Positions 8,234 through 16,406 of a DNA stretch of 38,071 bases are shown one piece after another. Source of the DNA: an uncultured Acidimicrobiaceae bacterium (GTDB taxonomy: Bacteria > Actinomycetota > Acidimicrobiia > Spongiisociales > UBA5794); assembly GCA_947258985.1 (NCBI GenBank), contig CAMYKI010000036.1, positions 1-38,071 of the forward strand. Direction: 5' to 3'. The notes beneath the pieces are model-generated. The model worked only from the letters and a program-made list of their open reading frames with translations. It was not told where the DNA came from and made no database searches. How positions within the stretch are numbered: the first letter of the stretch is position 1; each line of letters starts with the position of its first letter. A program made the translations under genes and the position numbers.

Positions 8234-8631
8234 TAGTCGCCGAGAAGCTCGTTGACCGACGTCAGGCCGTCGCGATACCGCCTGGCAACCTCGTCGGTCA
8301 GTGTCTCCAGGGCTTCGTAAACCGAGCGGCGCTGCGTCGAGACCCGCTGTTCCGCGTCGGAGAGCATCTCTTGGATCGACAGCAGCTCGGCGTCCTCGAT
8401 GTCGGGGAGATGGGTGAGGAAATCGTCCGCAAGGACCCGGTCGATCGAACGTCTTCCATCGATCGGGACATCTGGTGGTTCAACGGGAAGCGTCTTCGGC
8501 ACCAGATAGTGAGACGGAGCGTCTGCAGAGCCGTCGGCAAGGATGTCGGGAAGGGCTTCGATGAGCGAACGGGTCTCCTCGCCGCTGCGTCGGCGTAGCT
8601 CGAACGAGAGAAGATCCATCCGGCCGTGCAA
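8233..8631 (-). CDS. RsiG-like c-di-GMP-responsive anti-sigma family protein
   Basis: The protein is a long helical hairpin resembling actinobacterial RsiG, which binds c-di-GMP and holds the sigma factor WhiG. RsiG uses E-x3-S-x2-R-x3-Q-x3-D motifs. Here the first helix has D-x3-S-x2-R-x3-H-x3-D (DAELSYYRRLLHGRMD) and the second has E-x3-S-x2-R-x3-Y-x3-E (EQRVSTQRRSVYEALE). The only ATG, GTG or TTG start in frame upstream is TTG at 8631, which cuts the first motif in half. The frame stays open upstream and reads like the family (ILDPDFTAAVNEIPLDELR) to at least 8760, so coding almost certainly begins between there and about 8840. Whether it binds c-di-GMP is unknown, since key residues differ. 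Confidence 0.7.
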   Translation of the reverse strand: MHGRMDLLSFELRRRSGEETRSLIEALPDILADGSADAPSHYLVPKTLPVEPPDVPIDGRRSIDRVLADDFLTHLPDIEDAELLSIQEMLSDAEQRVSTQRRSVYEALETLTDEVARRYRDGLTSVNELLGD

Positions 8632-8839
8632 CAGCCGTCGGTAATAGGACAGTTCCGCGTCCAGGTCTTCGCAGATCCCGCGTCTCTTGCGAAGCTCGTC
8701 GAGAGGAATCTCGTTGACGGCTGCGGTGAAATCGGGATCCAGGATCTGGTCGATGCGCCTGCGATGCTGCTTCAGGGTCTGCCCCTTCCAAGTGTCACTA
8801 TCAGGGTCCAGAGAGTACCAGTCCGAGACGTCAAGACCC

Positions 8840-9922
8840 TCAACACGCCGCGGCGAGCGTCGGATAGGGATTGACCGCGCTGCCGTGGCCGGGGTGAATC
8901 TGGAAGTGGAGGTGATGGGCCCCGCCGTATGCGTTGCCGGTGTTGCCGTTGTAGCCGATGACGGTTCCCCGGGTAACGAACGATCCCGCGGTTAGGCCCG
9001 CAGCCCGGCTGTCGAGGTGGGCGTAGTAGTAGCTGGCGCCGCTTCCCTTCAGCCAGATGGCGATACCGCCCAATCCGCCGCTGCTAAATCGGAGAGTGCC
9101 GTCCGTGACCGCGACGATGGGCACGCCCTTGTCCGCCATCATGTCGGTCCCTTTGTGGGTGCGCCCGCCGGATCGCGGATTGCCCCAGTCGTTTGTGAAG
9201 TGGACGGGGCCGGCGACCGGGCAGATGAAATCGGGGATGGTTCCGGGCGGTAGACCCCCGGCTGCGCCGCTCTTTTTGGCCGCCTCGGCGATCTTGCGGG
9301 CACGTTCAGCGGCTTCCCAGGCGCGGACCTCCGCGGCGTAATTGCTCCTGGCCTCCTCGTATATGGCGGTGCGTTCTGCGCGCAGCTCGTCGAGATCGGC
9401 GACCATTGCCGCCTGTTGCTGCTCGAGCTCGGCGACACGCTGGCGGTCCTGCTCCAACGTCGCCGTCTTGCGAATCAGGTCCCGGGTGATGGCGTCGAGC
9501 CGGTCGAGGGTGGCCGTACCCTTGTCCGCGGCCCGCCCGATGAGGTGTTGCGCCGTCAGGATGTCTTGGATGTTGGCGGCGTCGAGCGCCGACTCGAGGC
9601 TGCTGGAACCGCTGTTGATGTAGGCGTTGGTGACGAGGTCCTGGGCGGCATTGCGCAAACCGGAGAGGCTGTCTTCGTCCTCGTCGATGCGGCCTTCCAT
9701 ACGTCCGATGCGGTACTCGAGATCCTCGAGCTCGGCGTGGAGATTCACGAACACGACAAGTGCGGCCTCGAGCTCGGCGTCGGCCTGCTTGAGGGCATCG
9801 AAGGCGTTGTCCTTCTCCTCCTTGGCTTCCTCGATCGCGTCAGTTTGAGCCAGGGCTCCAGCCGGAACCAGCCCGAACAGCGCAATAAGAAGGATTGGAA
9901 GTAACGCGCGAGAACGTCGCAT
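8840..9922 (-). CDS. Secreted M23 (LytM) peptidase with coiled coil
   Basis: It starts with a signal peptide (MRRSRALLPILLIALFGLV, cleavage near AGALAQ). A roughly 180-residue coiled-coil region rich in Glu, Ala and Leu follows, then a Gly-rich linker and a C-terminal LytM domain. The zinc-site motifs are THKGTDMM (H-x3-D) and HHLHF (H-x-H), both intact. Such proteins cleave peptidoglycan cross-links or, when degenerate, activate amidases at division; here the site looks competent. ATG at 9922 is chosen because it directly precedes the signal peptide, with GGA 5 nt upstream; in-frame starts at 9931, 9946 and 9979 also exist. It heads the minus-strand operon and is divergent from crcB. Confidence 0.85.
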   Translation of the reverse strand: MRRSRALLPILLIALFGLVPAGALAQTDAIEEAKEEKDNAFDALKQADAELEAALVVFVNLHAELEDLEYRIGRMEGRIDEDEDSLSGLRNAAQDLVTNAYINSGSSSLESALDAANIQDILTAQHLIGRAADKGTATLDRLDAITRDLIRKTATLEQDRQRVAELEQQQAAMVADLDELRAERTAIYEEARSNYAAEVRAWEAAERARKIAEAAKKSGAAGGLPPGTIPDFICPVAGPVHFTNDWGNPRSGGRTHKGTDMMADKGVPIVAVTDGTLRFSSGGLGGIAIWLKGSGASYYYAHLDSRAAGLTAGSFVTRGTVIGYNGNTGNAYGGAHHLHFQIHPGHGSAVNPYPTLAAAC

Positions 9923-9996
9923 ATATTCCATGATCGGTTGGAGCATAGTGGCGACTTGAGTCCTATCCCACATTGCCAAGGCCTATCCTCCCGTCC

Positions 9997-10368
9997 GTGA
10001 TCAAGCAAGTCTTGTGGGTTGGCGCCGGTGGCGCAGTCGGAAGCGCCCTGCGCTACGTCGTCTGGCGAGCAATGGGCACGTCCGGCGGGTTCCCGTGGGC
10101 AACCGTTTTCGTCAATGTGACCGGCAGTTTTGTCCTGGGTCTGCTCGCCGGTCTCTATGCCGGCCGGGTGAGCCCGACCATGCGGTTGGCCGTCTTCTTC
10201 GGGTTGCTCGGCGGATACACCACCTTCTCCACGTTCACTGCCGAATCAATCGTGCTGGCGCGCACCGGCTCGACCGTCGCCGCTTTTGGGAACGTTGCCA
10301 TTTCTCTGCTCGCCGGCGTGACGGCAGCGTTTGCCGGAGTGATTCTCGGGGAGTCACTCGGCAGCTAG
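9997..10368 (+). CDS. crcB: CrcB/Fluc fluoride channel
   Basis: This protein of 123 residues has four hydrophobic helices and the Fluc signatures GGAVGSALRY near the N terminus, FVNVTGSFVLG and GLLGGYTTFSTFT. Fluc proteins form dual-topology dimers that let fluoride leave the cell. I chose GTG at 9997, which gives the usual short N terminus (VIKQVLWVGAGG); an upstream ATG at 9973 would overlap the long form of the divergent M23 gene. It is a single gene copy, so a homodimer is expected, unless a second copy lies outside the window. No fluoride riboswitch was recognised in the short upstream gap. The next gene converges on it after 37 nt. Confidence 0.88.
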   Translation: MIKQVLWVGAGGAVGSALRYVVWRAMGTSGGFPWATVFVNVTGSFVLGLLAGLYAGRVSPTMRLAVFFGLLGGYTTFSTFTAESIVLARTGSTVAAFGNVAISLLAGVTAAFAGVILGESLGS

Positions 10369-10405
10369 GTTTCGGCTTCTCCGCCGGTGGCGGCCTGCCG
10401 GTTGC

Positions 10406-11398
10406 CTAGGCGAACACCCATATGGCAGCCCAAAAGGCGGCGACGCCGAGGACGGCGCCGTCGAATGGGGTGAGAAGCCCCGGGGCGCGTGCGGTGTGTA
10501 CGACCGACCCCGTCCTGAGCAGCGACCCGAAGGCGCGGCCCGCGATCAAGCCGGCGGCGCTTGCGGCTGAAGCAAGAACCATTGTCGTGATGGCGAGAGT
10601 CTCAGCGGCGAGGCCGCTGATCAACCCGGCAATCACCGCACCGAGCACCATTCCGAGGTTGGGGTCCAAACCGCCCACCTCGCCTCCCGATTGCTGAACA
10701 CCCCAGGCGGCAAACCCGGCGGCCGCTGCTACCGCGATAGCGGCGTTGACCATCGGCACTGAGAACAGGTGGAGAAGGGTGAGGCTGCCGGTCGCTAAAC
10801 CGGCGAGAATCGCCAGGGTCATGGCTATCGAAAGCCCGCGAGTCGTACGTTGCTCGGGGTCGAGAACACTCCAGACAAGAGTGAACAGGATGGCCATGGC
10901 CATCCCTCCGGCGAATCCTTCGATGCCCCAACGGTACGAACCGTTGGCAACGGCCGTTGCCCCCACCATCAGCGGGGCAGGGTTGATCCGGGCGCCGCGA
11001 ATCCTGAGCACGTCGGTGGTATCCCACAACCATGCGAGGGCGGTACCGACCACCACAAAGATGAAGATGGCACTGTCGTCGAGGAGATTGGAGATGACGA
11101 GAGCGGCGAGAAGCGCTACCACGAGGAGTGCCCCGGAGCCCTCGGATACTCTGGTAGCCAAGGCTCCTCCGGAGACCGGGGGAATCAGAGCAATCTCGTC
11201 GGTGACGCCGACGGCGTCGGCCATATCGGCGGGTTCCCCGTTGACCCAGACCTTGGCCACACTGAGCCCGCGGCCGAAGTCTTTGCCGTATGCCTCGGTT
11301 GCCGCGTCGAGGACCTCGGCGACCGTGGATCCATCAAAGTCGGCCTGGCTGGTTCCAGCAGATTCCCTGAGGTTGGCAAAAAGGCGCAGCCTTGCCAT
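10406..11398 (-). CDS. MoaD/ThiS-like domain fused to CdsA-like membrane domain
   Basis: Residues 1-78 look like a complete MoaD/ThiS ubiquitin-like domain: FANLRESAG near the start, KVWVNGEPAD at about 49-58, and DEIALIPPVSGG ending in the diagnostic Gly77-Gly78. Instead of stopping there, the frame continues for 252 residues through 8-9 membrane helices. The last of these (GLLTPFDGAVLGVAAFW, about 307-323) resembles the C-terminal end of CdsA-type phosphatidate cytidylyltransferases, though the acidic pair is reduced to one Asp. In ordinary MoaD and ThiS the C-terminal Gly-Gly must be free to be adenylated and thiocarboxylated. The fused protein would need cleavage, or the domain may be only regulatory. 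Both domain assignments are from motif reading. Confidence 0.65.
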   Translation of the reverse strand: MARLRLFANLRESAGTSQADFDGSTVAEVLDAATEAYGKDFGRGLSVAKVWVNGEPADMADAVGVTDEIALIPPVSGGALATRVSEGSGALLVVALLAALVISNLLDDSAIFIFVVVGTALAWLWDTTDVLRIRGARINPAPLMVGATAVANGSYRWGIEGFAGGMAMAILFTLVWSVLDPEQRTTRGLSIAMTLAILAGLATGSLTLLHLFSVPMVNAAIAVAAAAGFAAWGVQQSGGEVGGLDPNLGMVLGAVIAGLISGLAAETLAITTMVLASAASAAGLIAGRAFGSLLRTGSVVHTARAPGLLTPFDGAVLGVAAFWAAIWVFA

Positions 11399-11513
11399 CA
11401 GCTGCTCGCCCTTGATCTGTTGATCGTCTCCACGGCCAGCAGCGTAGTCGCCGCAGGGAGCATGACTGATGACGGACCGGCCGCTCCTTGACGCGCTTCG
11501 AACCGTCGCTGAG

Positions 11514-12317
11514 TTAGCTGGCGACCGACGTGTTGTGCAGCCGGTCCACCAACTCAGCCTGTGAGTGCACTCCGAGCTTGCGGAAGATCGACTTCAGATG
11601 GTTGCGCACTGTGTGCTCGCTCACCTCGAGGATCTCGGCAATCGAGACCACACGATGGCCCTGCAACAGGTGTGTCACGACATCGCGTTCCCGGCGTGAG
11701 AGCAATTCGAGGTCCGGGTGAGTGGGAGCCGGTTCCGTGCTTGTACCCGAGGAAGCCAATCCGACCCTGCCCAGCTCGTCTGAGATGCGGCGCATGGCGT
11801 CTTCGAGTTCCCGTCGACGCGGATCCTGAATGACCCGCACTTCACCGGGAGCCGGACTGAAGATCCAGAGGAGAGCGGCGGACGGGCCGACTCCGTTGTG
11901 CATCGGGATGATCTTGGTCTGTGTGGGAATCGGCGTGCCGTCGAGGCTCATCAGGTTCCACTCGACCGTCTGCGGGCGGCGCGGAATGCGACCGTTGAGC
12001 GAGCGAGTGATGAAGCGGCGATATTCGCTTTGGTGCGGAAGGCTGATCCAACCAGGTGCTTCCTCATTCATGGCCGGGTCACATGCCTTGATCCCGACGA
12101 GATTGTCGAGAGACGGATTGGAGTACGTACATCTGCCGGTCTCGTCGGTGATAAGTACTCCGTCGCTCATGGCCTCGAGTAGCTCTTGAAGCGGTACCAC
12201 CACAGTGCCGGTCCCATTGCGTGCGGTCATGACACCCACCCGTTGTCGTGCTTGCGAATTGAATGCATCAGCTTTGCCCCCTGCCCTTTTCCGTTCTGGC
12301 CCTGTTGCGGCTGCCAT
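11514..12317 (-). CDS. PAS-domain LuxR-type transcriptional regulator
   Basis: The N-terminal part (about residues 40-155) reads as a PAS sensor: LLEAMSDGVLITDETGRC, YSNPSLDNLVG and VEWNLMSLDGTPIPTQTKI. A GerE/LuxR helix-turn-helix follows at about 206-262 (LSRRERDVVTHLLQG, VSIAEILEVSEHTVRNHLKS, FRKLGVHSQAELV). It has no receiver domain, so it probably senses a ligand, redox state or partner directly. ATG at 12317 gives the longest form; ATG at 12230, just before the PAS domain, is equally plausible, since neither has a strong ribosome-binding site. The 36-bp tandem array lies upstream of its start and could be its operator region. Confidence 0.82.
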   Translation of the reverse strand: MAAATGPERKRAGGKADAFNSQARQRVGVMTARNGTGTVVVPLQELLEAMSDGVLITDETGRCTYSNPSLDNLVGIKACDPAMNEEAPGWISLPHQSEYRRFITRSLNGRIPRRPQTVEWNLMSLDGTPIPTQTKIIPMHNGVGPSAALLWIFSPAPGEVRVIQDPRRRELEDAMRRISDELGRVGLASSGTSTEPAPTHPDLELLSRRERDVVTHLLQGHRVVSIAEILEVSEHTVRNHLKSIFRKLGVHSQAELVDRLHNTSVAS

Positions 12318-12446
12318 TCCTGGCCGGCTACCCCAACGATTCGACAGTAATTCGCAATGTCGATGGCCGGTAGGAGGGTTTCTGCTGACTCAGCATGGAC
12401 TAGTCATTTTTAGCGGTTGCCCGGATACCCAGAGTGGCGGTCTCCT

Positions 12447-12613
12447 GACGGCTGTGAACCCTGGGTTGGTAGCCCCGGATTTGACGGCTGTGAACCCTGG
12501 GTTGGTAGCCCCGGATCTGACGGCTGTGAACCCTGGGTTGGTAGCCCCGGATCTGACGGCTGTGAACCCTGGGTTGGTAGCCCCGGATCTGACGGCGGTG
12601 AACCCTGGGTTGG
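12447..12613. repeat. 36-bp tandem repeat array, 4.6 copies
   Basis: Units begin GACGGCTGTG at 12447, 12483, 12519, 12555 and 12591, the last cut after about 23 bp. They differ at only two positions. Each unit contains AACCCTGGGTT, an 11-bp palindrome around one central base, and GTAGCCCCGG. The array starts 4 bp beyond the ABC-transporter stop and ends 130 bp from the regulator's longest start. It has no unique spacers, so it is not a CRISPR array. A multi-copy protein-binding site or a slippage-prone minisatellite are the options. Confidence 0.92.
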
Positions 12614-12617
12614 CGTT

Positions 12618-14417
12618 CTAGGGGGCGAGCTGGCGGCCGTACAGGTCCGCATACAGGCCGTTCCCGTCAAGGAGGTCGGCGTGGGTGCCTTCCTCGACTA
12701 TGTGCCCCCCGGCCAGCACGATCAGCCGGTCGGCCTTGCGCACCGTGCTGAGACGGTGGGCGATGACGATCGTCGTTCTACCCTCCATCAGGCTCTCGAG
12801 CGCCGCCTGCACCTGGGACTCCGATTCTGCGTCGAGGGAGCTCGTCGCCTCGTCGAGAATCAGGATCGACGGGTCGGCGAGAAGCGCCCGGGCTATCGCC
12901 ACCCGTTGCCGCTGACCGCCGGAGAGTTTGATCCCCCGTTCGCCGACAATCGTTCCATAGCCCTCGGGAAACCCGGTGATGAAGTCATGGGCGTTGGCAG
13001 CCTGACAAGCTGCCACGAGTTCTTCGTCGGGTGCGCCGGGGCGGGCAACCCGAAGGTTCTCGGCGACGGTTCCGGAGAACAGCTCGACTTCCTGGGGAAC
13101 GGCAGCCATCCGAGCCCGCAGTTCTCTGATGCCTTGCTCCTTCACATCGGTGCCGTCTACGAGGAGCCGACCCTCCGTGACGTCGTAGAAGCGGGGAATC
13201 AGCTGGACGAGTGTGGTCTTTCCCGCCCCCGAGGGACCGACCAGCGCCACCATCTCCCCGGAGCCGACCTCGAGATTGATGCCGCTCAGGACCTCTTCTT
13301 CCCTGTCGGCGTATGTGAAACTGACGTTTTCGAAGCGTACGGTTCCGGCGGAATCAGGATTGGTGGTGGCGGCAACGCCGGCATCTTCAGGTTGCTCATC
13401 GAGCAGCTCGAAGATGCGGCGCGACGCACCCAGCGCCTCCTGGAGCTGTGCATACAGGCCGGTGAAGGTTCCGATGGCACCGGCGACCGTCAGCGTATAG
13501 AGGAGAAACGTCACAAGGTTGCCCGCGGTCAGGTCACCGGAAACGACGAGTCGTCCGCCCTGCCATAGGACGAGCGCCAGGGTGCTGAACATGGTGAAGG
13601 TCACGGCGGGCACGAAGATCGCTCGGAGTCTGGCCCGGCGCACGGCGACTTCATAGGAGGCCCGGATATCCTGATCGTAGAGTCGGGCGGTTTCCTCCTC
13701 AGCGGTGAACCACTTCACCACCCGAACTGAGGCGATGGCTTCTTCGGCGAGGCTGTTGGCGTCGGCGAGCTTGTCCTGGAAATCCGTTGACACCTTGCGG
13801 AGGCGTCTTCCGAAAAACGCGGCAGCGATGATCACGATCGGCAAGAACGTGAGAACCGTTAGCGACAGTCGCGGGCTGAGGAGTAGTAGCAAAATGATGC
13901 TGCCGATCAGGGTGATGCCTTGCGAGAGCGCTTGGGCTACGGCGGTGGAAACAGTTGCCTGGACGACGGCAGCATCCGCGGTGAGGCGCGATGTGATCTC
14001 GCCGGTCTTGCGCCTGTCGAAGAACGGCACGCTCAACTTCACGACACGCTCGAAGACGGCGCGCCTGAGATCGGCGACCACCCCTTCTCCCGCAATCGCC
14101 AGCCAGTAGGAGCGGAGGAAGTTGAACCCCGCTTGGGCGAGGAAGACCACGACAAGGATCACGGCGAACCTGTCGAGCTGGCTGGTGTCCTCGCTGCCGA
14201 CCTCTCCCAGAGCAGAGTCGACGAGATCGCCCATGATCCGGGGAAAGACCAGTCCCAGCCCGCTGGCGAAGGCAACGGCGATCGTTGCCGCGATGATTCG
14301 GCTGCGATAGGGGCGGGCGAAGGTGAAGAGTCGCCGCAGCTGGGCCAACTGCGCGACCCTCAGGCGGGGCGTGGTTCCTTCCTCTCGCGCTCTAGGCGCT
14401 CTTCGCATTGGCCGCAT
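12618..14417 (-). CDS. ABC exporter, fused membrane and ATPase domains
   Basis: This 599-residue half-transporter has a six-helix membrane domain (about residues 30-320) followed by a nucleotide-binding domain from about 350. The ATPase motifs are all intact: Walker A GPSGAGKTT, signature LSGGQRQRVAIARALL, Walker B ILILDEATSSLD and switch His in VIAHRLSTV. It matches the MsbA/LmrA-type exporters that work as dimers on lipids or hydrophobic compounds. No partner half-transporter adjoins it, so a homodimer is likely. The short basic N terminus has a second ATG at 14408. Its 3' end runs straight into the 36-bp repeat array. A 46-bp palindrome lies just upstream of its start. Confidence 0.9.
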   Translation of the reverse strand: MRPMRRAPRAREEGTTPRLRVAQLAQLRRLFTFARPYRSRIIAATIAVAFASGLGLVFPRIMGDLVDSALGEVGSEDTSQLDRFAVILVVVFLAQAGFNFLRSYWLAIAGEGVVADLRRAVFERVVKLSVPFFDRRKTGEITSRLTADAAVVQATVSTAVAQALSQGITLIGSIILLLLLSPRLSLTVLTFLPIVIIAAAFFGRRLRKVSTDFQDKLADANSLAEEAIASVRVVKWFTAEEETARLYDQDIRASYEVAVRRARLRAIFVPAVTFTMFSTLALVLWQGGRLVVSGDLTAGNLVTFLLYTLTVAGAIGTFTGLYAQLQEALGASRRIFELLDEQPEDAGVAATTNPDSAGTVRFENVSFTYADREEEVLSGINLEVGSGEMVALVGPSGAGKTTLVQLIPRFYDVTEGRLLVDGTDVKEQGIRELRARMAAVPQEVELFSGTVAENLRVARPGAPDEELVAACQAANAHDFITGFPEGYGTIVGERGIKLSGGQRQRVAIARALLADPSILILDEATSSLDAESESQVQAALESLMEGRTTIVIAHRLSTVRKADRLIVLAGGHIVEEGTHADLLDGNGLYADLYGRQLAP

Positions 14418-14434
14418 AGCCAGAGATGTTACGC

Positions 14435-14480
14435 GTCTGGCGTACGTGAGCGCTGTATACAGCGCTCACGTACGCCAGAC
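14435..14480. repeat. 46-bp perfect palindrome, copy 2
   Basis: This is the second copy of the element at 2644-2689, again with 23 of 23 pairs matching around GTATAC (14455-14460). The only change is the pair beside the core, T14454-A14461 instead of C-G. It lies in the divergent gap between the ABC exporter and the peptide-transport operon, 18 bp upstream of the exporter start. The downstream flank GGGGGGAAC resembles GGTGGAAC in copy 1. Confidence 0.9.
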
Positions 14481-14649
14481 CGGGGGGAACGTCTCGCACC
14501 TTCCTGTTTACGGATGTAGGCTCGCGCGATACGCAGCTTGCCTGGGAGGGGTCTTGCGTTTGTGATGCACCCCCAATCGGCGCCGGCTGTTGACCATGTC
14601 CGGAGATACTGGATGTGGTACGGAATGAGAAGGAAGGGGAAAGCCGCAG

Positions 14650-16383
14650 ATGAAAACAACCCTCAAGGCGTTGTGGATTCTCGTGGTATTCGCGTTGATC
14701 GCCGCAGCTTGCGGCGGGGACGACGACTCCGCTGATGAAACAACCACTACCGCAGCAGCTGCAGAGGAAACAACGACTGCAGCTCCGGAGGAGACCACCA
14801 CTGCTGCGCCAACCACGACGGCGGCGCCAAGCCCCGATTTCGAGGGCCTGGCCATCGATGCCGGTGGCTGTGATTACGGCGGCCGGGTCAACAAGATCTC
14901 GGCGGTCGACGAGTTCACCGTTCAATTCGACCTGTGCGGTCCGCATCCGGCGTTCCTGGCACAGATCGCCTTCGGTGTGTTCGGGATCCAGCCGGAAGAG
15001 CATCTCGCTGCGACGGGCGGTGCACCGCTCGACAATCCAGTCGGCACCGGTCCGTACGTGCTCAACGAGTGGGTGCGGGGCGACTCGGTCAACTACTCCC
15101 GCTACGACGACTACTACGGCGACAAGCCCGCTCATTCAACACTCGTGTTGAAGTGGGCGACTGAGAGCGCCGGAAGACTGTTGGAGCTGCAATCGGGCAC
15201 GGTGGACGGCATTACGTTCCCGGGCACTGAGGACCTTGCAGTGATCGAAGCCGATCCGAATCTTGCTCTGCTCAGCAAGCCTGAGCCGAACATCTTCTAC
15301 GTCGGGTTCACTAACACGTTCGAACCGTTCGACAATGCTGATGTCCGCAAGGCCATCGGCCTCGGCATCGACCGGCAACGGATCGTTGACATTTTCTATC
15401 CGACGGGTTCCGAAGCTGCTTCGCACTTCACACCCTGTTCGGTAGAGAATGGGTGTCAGGGCGAATCCTGGTACGACTTCGATGCGACGGCGGCCAAGGA
15501 CCTGCTGACTGCCGCCGGTTTCCCGGACGGCTTCTCGACGTCGATCTACTACCGCGATGTGACCCGTGGCTATCTGCCGACACCGGGTGACGTTGCAGCC
15601 GACATTCAGACCCAGCTTCGTGAGAATCTGGGCATCGAGGCTGAGATCGTCCAGATGGAGTCGGCGGAGTTCATCCAGGCCTGCTCGACGGCAGGTACCT
15701 GTGACGGAATCCACTTGCTGGGTTGGACGGGTGACTACCCGCACGTGACCAACTTCCTGGACTTCCACTTCGCGGCCGGCAACGCTCAGTTCGGCGATCC
15801 CCATCCGGAGATCTACGAACCGCTGGAGCAGGCTTCGCAGTTGTCCGACGCGGCAGCGGCCGCTCCGCTCTATGAGGCGGCGAACAACGCCATCAAGGAA
15901 CTCGTTCCGATGGTCCCGATCGCTCATGCCGGTGCCTTCTTTGGTGCCAGCGCTGCGGCCGAAGGCGCCAACGCTCCTCCGTGGGGACACGTCCAGCTCA
16001 ACCTGTGGGACAACGGCAGTGACACGCTGGTGTTCATGCAGGGCAACGAGCCCATCTCGCTGTACTGCTCGGATGAGACAGACGGCGAGTCGCTTCGTGC
16101 CTGTGGTCAGACCGTCGAGGCGTTGTACTCGTACGACACCGACGGCAACGTTCGTCCGCAGTTGGCCACCGAATGTGCGCCGAACGAAGACCTGAGTGCA
16201 TGGACCTGCACGCTCCGCCAGGGCGTGACGTTCCACGACGGGTCGACGTTCGATGCCAACGACGTTGTTGCGTCCTACTCGGCCGGCCTTGACTACGCCA
16301 ACCCGCTCCACGTGGGCAACAGCGGTGTGTTTGAGTACTACGACTACCTGTGGAATGGCCTGATCAACGCTCCTTCGGAGTAA
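14650..16383 (+). CDS. Peptide-type (SBP family 5) binding lipoprotein, circularly permuted
   Basis: A signal peptide ends in a lipobox with Cys21, followed by an Asp/Thr/Ala/Pro-rich linker (22-62). The rest reads as a DppA/OppA-type binding protein in the wrong order. Residues 64-458 match the usual middle and C-terminal parts (VDEFTVQFDL, GTGPYVLNEWVRGD, FDNADVRKAIGLGIDRQRI, VPIAHAG). Residues 460-577 match the usual N-terminal domain (LVFMQGNEPISL, ETDGESLRACGQTVEALYS, WTCTLRQGVTFHDGSTFDA). The protein therefore begins where a normal one is about 120 residues in, and ends there. Ten mature Cys residues other than the lipidated one could form disulfides. A ribosome-binding site (AAGGAAGGGG) precedes the ATG. 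It feeds the permeases encoded downstream. Confidence 0.85.
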   Translation: MKTTLKALWILVVFALIAAACGGDDDSADETTTTAAAAEETTTAAPEETTTAAPTTTAAPSPDFEGLAIDAGGCDYGGRVNKISAVDEFTVQFDLCGPHPAFLAQIAFGVFGIQPEEHLAATGGAPLDNPVGTGPYVLNEWVRGDSVNYSRYDDYYGDKPAHSTLVLKWATESAGRLLELQSGTVDGITFPGTEDLAVIEADPNLALLSKPEPNIFYVGFTNTFEPFDNADVRKAIGLGIDRQRIVDIFYPTGSEAASHFTPCSVENGCQGESWYDFDATAAKDLLTAAGFPDGFSTSIYYRDVTRGYLPTPGDVAADIQTQLRENLGIEAEIVQMESAEFIQACSTAGTCDGIHLLGWTGDYPHVTNFLDFHFAAGNAQFGDPHPEIYEPLEQASQLSDAAAAAPLYEAANNAIKELVPMVPIAHAGAFFGASAAAEGANAPPWGHVQLNLWDNGSDTLVFMQGNEPISLYCSDETDGESLRACGQTVEALYSYDTDGNVRPQLATECAPNEDLSAWTCTLRQGVTFHDGSTFDANDVVASYSAGLDYANPLHVGNSGVFEYYDYLWNGLINAPSE

Positions 16384-16406
16384 CGGTCACCCACAACAAC
16401 TACCTG

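Noticed and set aside
12447-12613. CRISPR array
   Set aside because: The 36-bp units follow each other directly with no unique spacers, and no cas gene is nearby.
12205-12621. Repeat protein with VNPGLVAPDLTA units on the plus strand
   Set aside because: The frame crosses the antisense of the regulator start and owes its repeats to the DNA array; there is no ribosome-binding site or domain.
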